Positions 8,309 through 18,633 of a DNA stretch of 64,000 nt are shown in pieces; the first letter of the stretch is position 1; every line of letters begins with the position of its first letter. The DNA comes from Microtetraspora fusca (GTDB lineage Bacteria > Actinomycetota > Actinomycetes > Streptosporangiales > Streptosporangiaceae). The notes beneath the pieces are model-generated. The model was not told the origin of the DNA. It was given only the letters and a program-made list of their open reading frames with translations, and did no database searches. The DNA lies in assembly GCF_001570365.1 (NCBI RefSeq), contig NZ_BBYK01000039.1, positions 62,001-126,000 on the forward strand, written 5' to 3'. Both the position numbers and the translations under genes were made by a program.

Positions 8309-9511
8309 ATGCGTATACGCTCGCAAACCTTGGCCATCGCCGTGGTCGGCACGATCTCGGTGGGGTTCACGATCAACCTGATCGCCTCAGTCCTGATGTT
8401 CGGCTCCCTGCCGCACGACGGAATCATGGTCGTCGCGATGGTCGCGTTCTTCGTCCCCCACTACCTCCATATTCGTGCGGCCCTGCGCGGACAGGCCTTC
8501 CGGGGGTTCCCGGTGGCTCTCCTCGTTCAGGCGGTGGCCACCTACGCGCCGTCCTTGGCCTTCGGCGGCATGTGGTACTTCTGGATCGCCCCGATGGTTC
8601 CGATCCTCATGGGCTCGGTGCTGCTCCGCCTGCGGTTCGCCGTGGCCCTGCCGATCGTGGCCTGCGCGATGGCCGTACACGCCTGGGTGTTCACGACCGT
8701 GCCGCCGGGCGGAAGCCTGTCGAGCGGGTTCTACTTCGCCATCACCGTTTTCGTCACCGGATTCGTGATCTACGCGGTGACCCGGCTCGTGGTCGTGACC
8801 AGAGAGCTGGAGCGGGCCCGCGCCGACCTGGCCGAGGCGGCGGTGCTGAAAGAGCGGCTGCGCATCTCCCGCGACCTCCATGACGGCCTCGGGCACAGCC
8901 TGTCTGCCATCGCGCTGAAGGGCGATCTCGCGCGGAGGCTGGTCGAGCGCGACCCCGCCGTGGCCGCCGGCGAGCTGGAGGAGCTCGTCCGGGTCGCCAG
9001 GGACGCCGCCCAGGACGTACGGCAGGTGGCCCGGGGGTTCCGGGAGATGTCGCTGTCGCAGGAGGTCGATCGCGGCGTGGCGCTGCTCGCGGCCTCGGGC
9101 GTCCGGTGCCACGTCAACCTCGCGGACGTCGAGGTGCCGAAGGTCGTGGGCGAGACCCTCGCCTGGGGCGTGCGCGAGGGGATCACCAACGTCGTACGGC
9201 ACAGCCGCGCGACGACCTGTTCGATCACCACCTCCCTGCGCGGCCGGGCCGTACGCCTTGAGGTCGTGAACGACGGCCGCATCGAGGGGGACGGCGGCCC
9301 CGCCCCCGTCTCCGGCCGGAGCGGCGGCGGCGGCGGGCTGGCGGGCCTGCGGGAACGCGCGGAGCAGGTCGGCGGCTCGGTGGTCGCGGAGCGGGTCGGT
9401 GACAGCGGGTTCCGGCTCGTCATGGAGATCCCCGTGCCCGACGCGTCCTCCCTGGGGACGGCGGCCGGTCCCGGGACATCGGAGCTTTCCCAGCCGGAGG
9501 TGACCGGATGA
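8309..9511 (+). CDS. Sensor histidine kinase, NarL/DesK group
   Basis: This 400-residue membrane kinase has an N-terminal half of five or six hydrophobic helices (to about residue 155) that acts as an integral-membrane sensor without a large extracellular loop. A HisKA_3 domain follows with phosphoacceptor His191 in RDLHDGLGHSL. The C-terminal HATPase domain carries the N-box region WGVREGITNVVRHS and a glycine-rich lid (GGGGGLAGLRERAEQVGG). Its stop overlaps the response regulator start by 4 bases. It probably controls the exporter encoded upstream, a common arrangement in actinobacteria. The signal is unknown. Confidence 0.93.
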   Translation: MRIRSQTLAIAVVGTISVGFTINLIASVLMFGSLPHDGIMVVAMVAFFVPHYLHIRAALRGQAFRGFPVALLVQAVATYAPSLAFGGMWYFWIAPMVPILMGSVLLRLRFAVALPIVACAMAVHAWVFTTVPPGGSLSSGFYFAITVFVTGFVIYAVTRLVVVTRELERARADLAEAAVLKERLRISRDLHDGLGHSLSAIALKGDLARRLVERDPAVAAGELEELVRVARDAAQDVRQVARGFREMSLSQEVDRGVALLAASGVRCHVNLADVEVPKVVGETLAWGVREGITNVVRHSRATTCSITTSLRGRAVRLEVVNDGRIEGDGGPAPVSGRSGGGGGLAGLRERAEQVGGSVVAERVGDSGFRLVMEIPVPDASSLGTAAGPGTSELSQPEVTG

Positions 9512-10113
9512 TCAAGGTGCTGCTCGCCGAGGACATGCATATGATCAGAGCGGCCCTGACGGCGTTGCTGCGCCTCGAATCGGACATCGAGGTGGTCGCC
9601 GAGGTGACCAAGGGTGACGAGATCGTCCCCGAGGCGCTCCGCACCCGTCCGGACGTGGCGGTCGTCGACATCGACCTCCCCGTCGTGGACGGCATCACCG
9701 CCGCGGCCGAGTTGCTCGGCCGCCTGCCCTCCTGCCGCGTCCTGGTGCTCACCGCGATGGGCCAGCCCGGGCAGGTACGGCGTGCCCTGCAGGCCGGCAT
9801 CGAGGCGTTCCTGGTCAAGGACGCCCCCGGTGACCGGCTGGCGGACGCGATCCGCCGCACGGCCCAGGGACTGCGCGTCCTGGATCCGGAGCTCGTCGCG
9901 TCCGCGATGGAGTACGGCGCGAGCCCGCTGACTCCCCGGGAGGCGACCGTGCTCAAGGAGGCCGCCCACGGGGCGGCGGCGGAGGAGATCGCGGCACGGC
10001 TGCACCTCTCCCCCGGCACCGTGCGCAACTACCTGACCAGCGCGATCACCAAGATCGGCGCACGTAACAAGATCGACGCCATCCGGGTGGCCCAGGACGC
10101 CGGCTGGCTGTGA
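9508..10113 (+). CDS. LuxR/NarL-type response regulator
   Basis: The 201-residue protein has an N-terminal receiver with acidic residues at the start (LLAEDMHMI), phosphoacceptor Asp54 in VVDIDLPVVDG and the conserved lysine in FLVKDAPG. The C-terminal LuxR-type helix-turn-helix reads LTPREATVLKEAAHGAAAEEIAARLHLSPGTVRNY. It is translationally coupled to the upstream kinase (4-base overlap) and to a downstream P-loop gene. The likely regulon includes the DrrAB-like pump ahead of it. Confidence 0.94.
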   Translation: MIKVLLAEDMHMIRAALTALLRLESDIEVVAEVTKGDEIVPEALRTRPDVAVVDIDLPVVDGITAAAELLGRLPSCRVLVLTAMGQPGQVRRALQAGIEAFLVKDAPGDRLADAIRRTAQGLRVLDPELVASAMEYGASPLTPREATVLKEAAHGAAAEEIAARLHLSPGTVRNYLTSAITKIGARNKIDAIRVAQDAGWL

Positions 10114-10160
10114 CGAGGCGGCCCCGGGGCCGCACCGCGCGAGGACGAGGAGGCGGCCGG

Positions 10161-10715
10161 ATGCCGGTCCGGGCAGGAGACCCAGCAGAGTTCGTCGTCA
10201 TCACCGGAGGTCCCGGTTCCGGGAAGAGCACGCTGATCGACCGTCTTGAGGGCGCCGGGTTCGCGCGGTCGCAGGAGGCGGGACGCGCGATCATCCAGGA
10301 CCAGACCGCGATCGGCGGGCGCGCCCTGCCCTGGCTCGACCCGGAGCTGTTCGCCGAGCTGATGCTCTGCTGGGAGCTGCGCTCGTACCAGATCGCGCGC
10401 GGCCACCAGGGGCCGGTCTTCTTCGACCGGGGAGTGCCGGACATCGTGGGATATCTACGTCTCGAAGGGCGCGCGGTGCCCGATCACGTGGACGCCGCCG
10501 CGCGGACCTTCCGGTACCACCCTCGCGTCTTCATCGCCCCGCCCTGGCCGGAGATCTACCGCCAGGACGTCGAGCGCAGGCAGTCGCTCGACGAGGCCGA
10601 GCGGACATACGCCTCCATGGTCGCCGCGTACACGGACTACGGGTACGAGCTGGTCACGCTGCCGCGCGGCTCGGTGGAGGAGCGGGTGCGCTTCGTCAGG
10701 TCGGAGATCGGCTGA
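10161..10715 (+). CDS. P-loop ATPase/kinase of the AAA_28 type
   Basis: The protein is 184 residues from the ATG at 10161, which has a strong AGGAGG site 7 bases upstream. An in-frame GTG at 10110 overlaps the regulator stop and is the alternative start. Walker A is GGPGSGKST; a DRGVPD motif and a later arginine-rich helix resemble small nucleotide or metabolite kinases grouped as AAA_28. It is the last gene of the exporter/two-component unit. The substrate cannot be deduced and a role in the signalling system is only suggested by position. Confidence 0.8.
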   Translation: MPVRAGDPAEFVVITGGPGSGKSTLIDRLEGAGFARSQEAGRAIIQDQTAIGGRALPWLDPELFAELMLCWELRSYQIARGHQGPVFFDRGVPDIVGYLRLEGRAVPDHVDAAARTFRYHPRVFIAPPWPEIYRQDVERRQSLDEAERTYASMVAAYTDYGYELVTLPRGSVEERVRFVRSEIG

Positions 10716-10732
10716 TCCGCGAGAAGTACGGA

Positions 10733-10736
<4 letters not shown>
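10712..10736. terminator. Bidirectional hairpin between convergent genes
   Basis: Arms CTGATCCG (10712-10719) and CGGATCAG (10729-10736) with a 9-base loop overlap the stop codons of both convergent genes. There is no T-tract, so this is a candidate actinobacterial-style terminator. Confidence 0.5.
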
Positions 10737-12267
<1,531 letters not shown>

Positions 12268-12318
12268 TCTCCCGTCCTCACGTCGAGCGGCCGTCCCGGG
12301 CACTTCTAGGATCGAGGC

Positions 12319-13050
12319 ATGTACCAGGGAACCGTGGACGGCCTGCACCGCTGGCCGGTCAAGTCCTTGCGCGGGGAGCGCCTCTCCGCCGCCCTCCTGG
12401 ACCACCGGGGTCTGGCGGGCGACCGCGCGTACGCGCTGATCGACGAGCGCCCGACGCACGCGGGCAAGCGGCTCACCGTGCGCCAGTCGCCGCCGATGCT
12501 GGCCTGGGAGGCGGCCTACCCGGCCACCTGCGACGGCTCCCCCGAGCCGCCCGGCCCTCCGGTGCTCTACTCACCCGGCGGCGTGCCGTGGGCCTGGGAC
12601 GACCCCGGTCTCCCCGACGAGCTGACGGAGTCGTACGGCGTGCCGCTGTCGCTGCGGGCGCAGGACGGCCAGCAGGATCGGGGCCCGACGGTGCTGGTCA
12701 CCTTCGCGGCGTCGTTGCACGGCCTGGAGGAGGAACTCGGCGCGAAGGTCGAGCTGGAGAGGTTCCGCCCCAACGTCCACCTCACCACCGACGCGCCCGC
12801 GTTCGCCGAGGAGTCCTTCACCGAGGGCACGGTGATCACGCTGGGTGAGGCGGTCCTGGAGGTGACCGGCGACAACGCGGGCCCGTGCATCCGCTGCGCG
12901 GTGCCGAGCTGGGACCCGTACGGCCGGGAGCGCCGGCCCGAGCTGCAGAAGCATCTGATCGCGGCGCACGAGAACAAGTTCGGCGTGATCATGCGGGTGA
13001 CCCGGCCCGGCACGGTGCGCACCGGGGACCCCGTGGAAGTCCGGCGGTAG
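12319..13050 (+). CDS. MOSC-domain molybdenum-cofactor sulfurase-like protein
   Basis: The 243-residue protein has an N-terminal MOSC beta-barrel (VDGLHRWPVKSLRGERL, GLAGDRAYALID) followed by a MOSC domain with FRPNVHL and a conserved cysteine in GPCIRC. The family includes mARC-type molybdenum proteins, which carry the cofactor on such a cysteine. No partner reductase is adjacent. It follows the iminopeptidase by about 50 bases and may be co-transcribed. Confidence 0.88.
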   Translation: MYQGTVDGLHRWPVKSLRGERLSAALLDHRGLAGDRAYALIDERPTHAGKRLTVRQSPPMLAWEAAYPATCDGSPEPPGPPVLYSPGGVPWAWDDPGLPDELTESYGVPLSLRAQDGQQDRGPTVLVTFAASLHGLEEELGAKVELERFRPNVHLTTDAPAFAEESFTEGTVITLGEAVLEVTGDNAGPCIRCAVPSWDPYGRERRPELQKHLIAAHENKFGVIMRVTRPGTVRTGDPVEVRR

Positions 13051-13132
13051 CCGCCGCATCCCCGGTTTCGCAAGTCTCCCGTACGGCTTTATTCAGTGGC
13101 GTTCCCGACAAAGCGCACGAGACAGTGTGCGG

Positions 13133-13885
13133 ATGGAACGTGACCTGATCAGCCACATCGCGCACGGCGACCACCCGATCGCCTCACCCATCAGCGAGGC
13201 GCACATCGATCGCCTGCTCACCCGGGCGAAGCTGCCCGAGGGCGCGCGAATCCTCGACCTGGGCTGCGGCGGCGGGGAGTGGACGCTGCGGGCGCTGGCG
13301 CTCTGTCCGAGCGCGACGGCGGACGGTGTGGACATCTCGGTGCACGCGCTCGACTCCGCCGCCCGAGCGGCGAAGGAGCGGGGCGTGAGCGACCGGATCC
13401 GCCTGCACCGGACGTCCGCGACCGAGTTCGGCGGCCCGGAGGGCGGCGAGCCGTACGACCTGGTGATGTGCATGGGGTCGACCCACATCTTCGGCGGGCT
13501 CGTCCCGACGATGGAGGCGGTCGCCGGTTTCCTGCGCCCGGGCGGCCTCGCCCTCGTCGGCGAGGGCTTCTGGGAGAGCCCGCCCTCCCCTGAGGTGGCC
13601 GGCCTGCTGGTCGACGACCCGGACGACTACGCGGACCTCGCCGGGACGGTGGCGCGGGCGGAGAGCGCGGGCTACGTGACCGTCTACGCGCACACCAGCG
13701 AGCGCGGCGAGTGGGACGAGTACGAGTGGTCCTGGACCGGCACCCTGCTGCGCTGGGCCGAGGAGAACCCCGGCCCCGACGGTGAGGCGGCGCGCGAGGC
13801 GGCGCTGGAGCACCGCGACATGTGGCTGAACGGCTATCGGGGCGTCTTCGGCTTCGTCTCGCTGCTGCTGCGCCGTACGCGGTAG
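13133..13885 (+). CDS. SAM-dependent methyltransferase, class I
   Basis: The protein is about 250 residues. The ATG at 13133 and an in-frame GTG at 13127 are both possible starts; neither has a strong ribosome-binding site. Motif I is ILDLGCGGGEWTL, followed by the acidic VDISVHAL end of strand 2 and a PYDLVMCMGSTH strand 4. The C-terminal part has a YEWSWTGTLLRWAEENP segment. It resembles UbiE-like small-molecule methyltransferases. The gene stands alone between the MOSC gene and an acyltransferase, so the substrate is unknown. Confidence 0.88.
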   Translation: MERDLISHIAHGDHPIASPISEAHIDRLLTRAKLPEGARILDLGCGGGEWTLRALALCPSATADGVDISVHALDSAARAAKERGVSDRIRLHRTSATEFGGPEGGEPYDLVMCMGSTHIFGGLVPTMEAVAGFLRPGGLALVGEGFWESPPSPEVAGLLVDDPDDYADLAGTVARAESAGYVTVYAHTSERGEWDEYEWSWTGTLLRWAEENPGPDGEAAREAALEHRDMWLNGYRGVFGFVSLLLRRTR

Positions 13886-14058
13886 GGCGGGGAATTCCGC
13901 ACCACCCCGCACGGCCGTCGCGGAGGCTCTCGCGGCGCGGAGTCCGCGCCGCGAAAGCGACATTCTCCAGACCGGTCGATCTGATCACATCTCGTGCGAT
14001 TTTCCGGAAATGGGGAACTGTTCGGCAATCACTAGCATCATCGTTTAATGTGACATAA

Positions 14059-15243
14059 GTGCCTATTGACGATCAGGTTGCCATAACCAGATACAGATGG
14101 CTCGACGCTCTTCGCGGGCTGGGCGCGACAGCGGTGCTGCTCGAACACATGACCTACCGCTTCCTGCCCGATCTCCGTCCGACCTGGTTCAACCTGGGGA
14201 ACTATGGCGTCCTGGTGTTCTTCCTGGTCAGCGGCTACATCATCCCCGCCTCACTGGAGCGCAGGGGCGACGTGCGGGCGTTCTGGATCGGCCGGCTGTT
14301 CCGCCTCTATCCCCTGTACGTCCTGACCATCGCCGTCGTCCTCGCGATGACGCCGGTCCAGCCGCTGCGCGACAACATCGACCCCGTCGGGCACATCACG
14401 ATGCTCATGGAGGTCACCGGCTCGTGGGCGTTCACCGAGCCGATGTGGACCCTTTCCTACGAGATGGTCTTCTACCTCCTCGTCACCGCCCTTTTCGTGG
14501 GCGGTCTGCACCGGCGCAGCACACTGTTCGCCCTGGCGTTCGCGGCACTGTCGGTGCTGGTGGCGTTCGTCATGCCGGCCCGGGGCCTGCTCGGCGGCCC
14601 GGTCGTGCCGGTCATCGTGCTCGCGGTGATCGTGGCGAGCCTCGGAGGCGTGCTGTTCGGCGCCGGGCGGGTCCGTACGGCCGGGGCGTTCGGATTGGGC
14701 GCCCTCGCCGTCGGGCTGATCGTGGTCGGCAGCCGGGTGCCCTGGCAGGGGGCGATGGTCCTGGCGGTCATGTTCACCGGCACGGTGATCTACCGCTGGG
14801 AGCGGGGCGAGATGTCGGGGATGTGGCCGGTCCTGGGCGTCGCGTTCCTGATCTGCCTGACGCCGTTCCTGAAGCCGGTGACGGTCAACGGCATGGCCAA
14901 CCTGGCGACGGTCGCGCTGGCCGGGGGCACGTTCTGGCTCTTCCACGCCCTACGCGGGCGCCGGATCCCGTACGCGCTGGCCTGGCTGGGGTTGATCAGC
15001 TACTCCGTCTACATGCTGCACATGCCGGTGCTGCGGCTCTTCATGCTGGTCTCCGGCAACCCGCTCAGGTTCTCCTGGCCGGTCCAGCTCGGGCTCGGCC
15101 TCGCCGCCCTCGCGTGCATCTGCGGCGTGAGCTGGCTCACGTACCGCTTCGTGGAGCTGCCGATGCAGCGACTCGGGCGACGGCTGGCGAGGCGGCATCC
15201 GGCGCCCCTCATCCCCGCCCCGGAGCGCATTACCGTCTCTTAG
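14059..15243 (+). CDS. Acyltransferase-3 family membrane O-acyltransferase
   Basis: The 394-residue polytopic protein uses a GTG start at 14059. The first segment has RWLDALRGLGATAVLLEHM, the family hallmark in which the arginine and histidine are functionally important. Ten or so membrane helices follow, including YGVLVFFLVSGYIIP and WTLSYEMVFYLLV, and the family's end motif YRFVELPMQRLGRR is present. These OafA-like enzymes acylate sugars, lipids or antibiotics at the membrane. No neighbour reveals the acceptor. Confidence 0.92.
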   Translation: MPIDDQVAITRYRWLDALRGLGATAVLLEHMTYRFLPDLRPTWFNLGNYGVLVFFLVSGYIIPASLERRGDVRAFWIGRLFRLYPLYVLTIAVVLAMTPVQPLRDNIDPVGHITMLMEVTGSWAFTEPMWTLSYEMVFYLLVTALFVGGLHRRSTLFALAFAALSVLVAFVMPARGLLGGPVVPVIVLAVIVASLGGVLFGAGRVRTAGAFGLGALAVGLIVVGSRVPWQGAMVLAVMFTGTVIYRWERGEMSGMWPVLGVAFLICLTPFLKPVTVNGMANLATVALAGGTFWLFHALRGRRIPYALAWLGLISYSVYMLHMPVLRLFMLVSGNPLRFSWPVQLGLGLAALACICGVSWLTYRFVELPMQRLGRRLARRHPAPLIPAPERITVS

Positions 15244-15248
15244 CTCAG

Positions 15249-15270
15249 GTACGTAGATGCGAATACGTAC
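15249..15270. promoter_or_regulatory. Inverted repeat upstream of DUF5999/anti-sigma pair
   Basis: Perfect 7-base arms GTACGTA (15249-15255) and TACGTAC (15264-15270) around an 8-base spacer, 115 bases ahead of the DUF5999 start. It is followed by a small GGGG-TTTAT-CCCC hairpin. The position suits a repressor or activator site for the pair; the regulator is unknown. Confidence 0.4.
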
Positions 15271-15385
15271 CCATACGGGGGTTTATCCCCTCACGACCTG
15301 GGCGCGTCCCTCGGCATCCTGATGGTGGAAGAAAACCACGACGACCGGCCACGACCACCAGCGAGGATCTACCAAGGACACGACC

Positions 15386-15580
15386 ATGTGCGAGCACCTG
15401 CCTTCCTGTCCTCCCGCCTCCGCCTCCGACCACGAGGCGGCCGTCCTGGTGGCCTACCACCCGGAACAGGGATGGGGACTGCTCTGCAACGGCGTGGTGG
15501 TCTTCGACGACAGCGGTGAGCTGCTGCCCGACGGGCGCAGTCTCCCGGCCGATCGGAAGCTCACGGGGTGTACGGCATGA
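15386..15580 (+). CDS. DUF5999 family small protein
   Basis: A 64-residue protein (MCEHLPSCPPAS at the start, then YHPEQGWGLLCNGVVVF and a GELLPDG turn). The paired N-terminal Cys-x3-His and Cys residues and the HPEQGW core are the pattern of DUF5999, a short protein found in Streptomyces and relatives. Its stop overlaps the start of an anti-sigma-type ATPase gene (ATGA), and the two are commonly paired. The role is unknown; the neighbour suggests a link to sigma-factor partner switching. Confidence 0.85.
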   Translation: MCEHLPSCPPASASDHEAAVLVAYHPEQGWGLLCNGVVVFDDSGELLPDGRSLPADRKLTGCTA

Positions 15581-16098
15581 CCATCGACATCGCGACGGCG
15601 GGCGTTCGGAACGTCCCGTCGACTACTTTGTTCTCCGCGCGACGTAGCTGGGCCGTGAACTGGGACAGGTCGCAGGCCCCGGCCGAGGCCCCCCGCGGGC
15701 CGGAGCCGAGCGAGGATTTCACCGCCACCTGGGAACTCCCGCAGCGCCTGTCCTCGACGTGCATGGCCCGCCGGGTGACCCGCGCCCGGCTCTCCGCCTG
15801 GGGCCTGCCCGGCGAGACGATCGACATCGCCGAGCTGCTCGTCAGCGAGGTGGCCGGCAACGCGCTGCGGCACACCCACGGCCCGGTCCAGCTCTCCCTC
15901 TCCCTGGCGGACGGCCTGCTGCGGTGCGAGGTCGAGGACGCCGACCGGAACCCGCCGCGGCTGCGCGATCCGGGCCCGGACGACGAGCGCGGCCGGGGCC
16001 TGAACATTCTGCGACAGCTCGCCTGCTGCTGGGGCGCCGTCCCCACGTTCACCGGCAAGGTCGTGTGGTTCGAGCTGCCCGCGGACTCAAAGTTCTGA
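15577..16098 (+). CDS. RsbW-like anti-sigma ATP-binding protein
   Basis: The protein is 173 residues from the ATG at 15577, which overlaps the DUF5999 stop; an in-frame GTG lies at 15568. After about 60 disordered residues comes a GHKL ATPase domain with N-box SEVAGNALRHT, G1 box EVEDAD and a lid GRGLNIL. This is the HATPase_c_2 group of serine kinases that bind sigma factors or phosphorylate anti-sigma antagonists. It lies in the cytosol and is translationally coupled to DUF5999. Its target is not encoded nearby. Its end overlaps the convergent SnoaL-like gene by 12 bases. Confidence 0.87.
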   Translation: MTIDIATAGVRNVPSTTLFSARRSWAVNWDRSQAPAEAPRGPEPSEDFTATWELPQRLSSTCMARRVTRARLSAWGLPGETIDIAELLVSEVAGNALRHTHGPVQLSLSLADGLLRCEVEDADRNPPRLRDPGPDDERGRGLNILRQLACCWGAVPTFTGKVVWFELPADSKF

Positions 16099-16515
16099 TC
16101 CCGGCAGCAGCCCGAGCTGGGCGAGCAGCTCCAACTGGTCGAAGTAGAAGCGCAGGCTGACGATGAGCCCGCCCTCGACCGTGCACATGGAACAGCAGCG
16201 AAGCTGGATGGGGCGGCCGGTCCCGGGGATCGCCCGCCCGCCCGGCATCAGGTAGGTGCCCGCGTGGGTGCCCACCATCATCAGTTCCTCGGCCGCCAGG
16301 TCACCGTTGTCGACGGTCTCCCAGACCAGGGCGCGTACGTCGGGGAACGCGGCGAAGAAGTGCCCGATGTAGGAGGCGATCTCCTCGTGCCCCTCGGCGG
16401 GGCCCTCCGGGCTGATCCACACGGCCGCGGGGCTCACCACCCGTAACAGTGCGGCGATGTCGTGCTCGTTGAACGCGGCCGTGTGCCTGTTCAGGACCTC
16501 CCGGGCCTCCGTCAT
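16087..16515 (-). CDS. SnoaL/NTF2-like protein
   Basis: The protein is 142 residues from the ATG at 16515 (MTEAREVLNRHTAAFNEHD). It has the NTF2-like alpha+beta cone: HTAAFNEHDIAALL helix, AVWISPEGPAEG, a FFAAFPDV turn and a final sheet. SnoaL-like proteins are ester cyclases, isomerases or of unknown function. It follows the aldolase/dehydrogenase gene in the same direction, but a strong palindromic terminator lies between, so it may have its own promoter or rely on read-through. Confidence 0.85.
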   Translation of the reverse strand: MTEAREVLNRHTAAFNEHDIAALLRVVSPAAVWISPEGPAEGHEEIASYIGHFFAAFPDVRALVWETVDNGDLAAEELMMVGTHAGTYLMPGGRAIPGTGRPIQLRCCSMCTVEGGLIVSLRFYFDQLELLAQLGLLPGSEL

Positions 16516-16565
16516 GGCGTCCCCCTTCCCGATCCGGCGACGCTCGAACGCGGAGGCCCGGCGAC

Positions 16566-16599
16566 GGGGACGCCGCCCCTCGCGAGGGGCGGCGTCCCC
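16566..16599. terminator. 34-base perfect palindrome, terminator of the aldolase gene
   Basis: A perfect 17+17 inverted repeat (left arm GGGGACGCCGCCCCTCG) lies 9 bases beyond the stop of the bifunctional aldolase gene, on the downstream side. It has essentially no loop and no T-tract. The GGGGACGCC arm resembles the terminator at 56841-56863. Confidence 0.75.
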
Positions 16600-16607
16600 G
16601 CGCTGTG

Positions 16608-18563
16608 TCAGCGGAGGAAGGCCGCCGCCACGCCGGCGTCCACCGGGATGTGCAGTCCGGTGGTCAGCGACAGGTCCCCACCGGTGAGCGCGAAGACCGC
16701 CGCCGCGACGTGCTCGGGCAGCACCTCGCGCTTGAGCAGAGTGCGCTGGCCGTAGGCGGGGTTGACGCCGTTGACCCGGATGCCGTGCTCGCCCAGCTCG
16801 GCGGCGAGCAGCCGCACCTGGTGCGCCTGGTCGGCCTTCGCCGCGCCGTACGCGACGTTGTCGGGGCCGGCGAAGACCGAGTCCTTGGACGAGATGGAGA
16901 CGATGTCGCCGCCCATGCCCTGGTCGATCATGATCCGGGCGGACTCCCGGGAGACCAGGAACGAGCCGCGCGCCATGACGTCGTGCTGGAGGTCCCAGTC
17001 CTGGACGGTGGTCTCCAGCAGGGAGCGCGACAGCGACAGGCCCGCGTTGTTGACGATCAGGTCGACGCCGCCGAAGGCCAGCACGGCCTCCCGGAAGGCG
17101 GCGGCGATCTGCTCCTCGTCGGTCACGTCCACGCCCGCGGCGATCGCCACGTCCGAGGGCCGGTACGCGCGGGCGCCCAGCTCGGCGGCGACCTTCTCGG
17201 CGGCGGCGAGGTCGCGGTCGGCGACGACGACGCAGGCGCCCTCGGCCGCGAGTCGGCGCGCTGTGGCGGCGCCGATGCCGGAGCCGCCGCCGGTGACCAG
17301 GGCGATCCGCCCGGCCAGCGGCTTGGGCGCGGGCAGACGGCGCAGCTTGGCGTCCTCCAGCTCCCAGTACTCGATGCGGAACTTCTCCACCTCGGGGATC
17401 GGCGCGTACGCGGAGACCGCCTCGGCGCCGCGCATCACGTTGATCGCGTTGAGGTAGAACTCGCCGGCGACCCGGGCGGTCTGCTTGTCCTTGCCGAAGG
17501 AGAACATGCCGACGCCGGGGACCAGCACGATCGCCGGGTCGGCGCCGCGCATGGCGGGCGAGCCGGGGACGGCGTGCCGCTCGTAGTAGGCGCGGTACTC
17601 CTCGCGGTAGGCGGCGTGCCGCTCGCGGAGCCGCGCCACGGCCTCCTCGAACGGCGCGCCGGCCGGCAGGTCGAGCACCATCGGGACGACCTTGGTGCGC
17701 AGGAAGTGGTCCGGGCAGGAGGTGCCGAGCGCGGCCAGGCGCGGGTGCTCGGCCCGGGACAGGAAGTCCAGGACCTCGGGGGTGTCGGTGAAGTGGCCGA
17801 CCTGGCGCACGTCGGTGCTCGCCAGCCCCCGGATGATCGGGAAGAGCGCGGCGGCCCGGGCGCGCCGCTCCTCCTCCGGCAGCGCCTCGTAGCCGGGCAG
17901 CACCGGCCCGAACGGCTCGGGCTTGCCGTGCTCGGCGATGTACGCCTCCGCGGTGCGGATGATCTCCAGCGAGTTGGCCTCGCACTGGGCGGAGGTGTCG
18001 GCCCAGGCGGTGATGCCGTGGCCGCCCAGGATGCACCCGATGGCCTGCGGGTTCTCCGCCTTGATCGCGGCGATGTCCAGGCCGAGCTGGAAGCCGGGCC
18101 GCCGCCAGGGCACCCAGACGACTCGGTCGCCGAAGATGCGCCGGGTCAGCTCCTCGCCGTCGGCGGCGGCCGCGATGGCGATGCCGGCGTCGGGGTGCAG
18201 ATGGTCCACGTGCGCGGCCTCGACCAGGCCGTGCATCGTGGTGTCGATGGACGGCGCGGCGCCGCCCTTGCCGAAAGCGCAGAATTCGAACGCGGCGACC
18301 ATCTCGTCCTCACGCTCGACGCCCGGGTAGACGCCGGTCAGCGCGCGCAGCCGGTCCAGACGGAGCACGGCGAGGCCGGCCTCGGTCAGCGTGCCGAGGT
18401 CGCCGCCCGACCCCTTGACCCACATCAGCTCGACGTCGGACCCGGTCGCCGGGTCGACGGCCGTGCCCTTGGCCGAGGCGTTGCCTCCGGCGAAGTTGGT
18501 GTTGCGCGGGTCGGCCCCGAGCCTGTGCGACCGGTTCAGCAGCTCTTCAACCGGCGAACTCAT
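16608..18563 (-). CDS. Bifunctional rhamnulose-1-phosphate aldolase / short-chain dehydrogenase
   Basis: The protein is 651 residues from the ATG at 18563 (MSSPVEELLNRSHRLG). The N-terminal ~420 residues are a class II aldolase/adducin domain, with GGNASAKG and histidine-rich zinc-site segments (HVDHLHPDA, GGHGITAW). The C-terminal ~230 residues are a classical SDR: Rossmann motif VTGGGSGIGAATARRLA, NNAGLSLS and the catalytic YGAAKADQ. This fusion cleaves L-rhamnulose 1-phosphate to DHAP and lactaldehyde and oxidises the lactaldehyde. The expected rhamnulokinase partner survives only as a frameshifted tail directly upstream on the other strand, and no isomerase is present, so the pathway here is incomplete. 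Confidence 0.92.
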   Translation of the reverse strand: MSSPVEELLNRSHRLGADPRNTNFAGGNASAKGTAVDPATGSDVELMWVKGSGGDLGTLTEAGLAVLRLDRLRALTGVYPGVEREDEMVAAFEFCAFGKGGAAPSIDTTMHGLVEAAHVDHLHPDAGIAIAAAADGEELTRRIFGDRVVWVPWRRPGFQLGLDIAAIKAENPQAIGCILGGHGITAWADTSAQCEANSLEIIRTAEAYIAEHGKPEPFGPVLPGYEALPEEERRARAAALFPIIRGLASTDVRQVGHFTDTPEVLDFLSRAEHPRLAALGTSCPDHFLRTKVVPMVLDLPAGAPFEEAVARLRERHAAYREEYRAYYERHAVPGSPAMRGADPAIVLVPGVGMFSFGKDKQTARVAGEFYLNAINVMRGAEAVSAYAPIPEVEKFRIEYWELEDAKLRRLPAPKPLAGRIALVTGGGSGIGAATARRLAAEGACVVVADRDLAAAEKVAAELGARAYRPSDVAIAAGVDVTDEEQIAAAFREAVLAFGGVDLIVNNAGLSLSRSLLETTVQDWDLQHDVMARGSFLVSRESARIMIDQGMGGDIVSISSKDSVFAGPDNVAYGAAKADQAHQVRLLAAELGEHGIRVNGVNPAYGQRTLLKREVLPEHVAAAVFALTGGDLSLTTGLHIPVDAGVAAAFLR

Positions 18564-18633
18564 GAAATATCCCCCAAAGTGTGTCAATACGCCCACGATG
18601 GTGCCAGGCGCCCCAACCGGCCTGGCGACCGCC

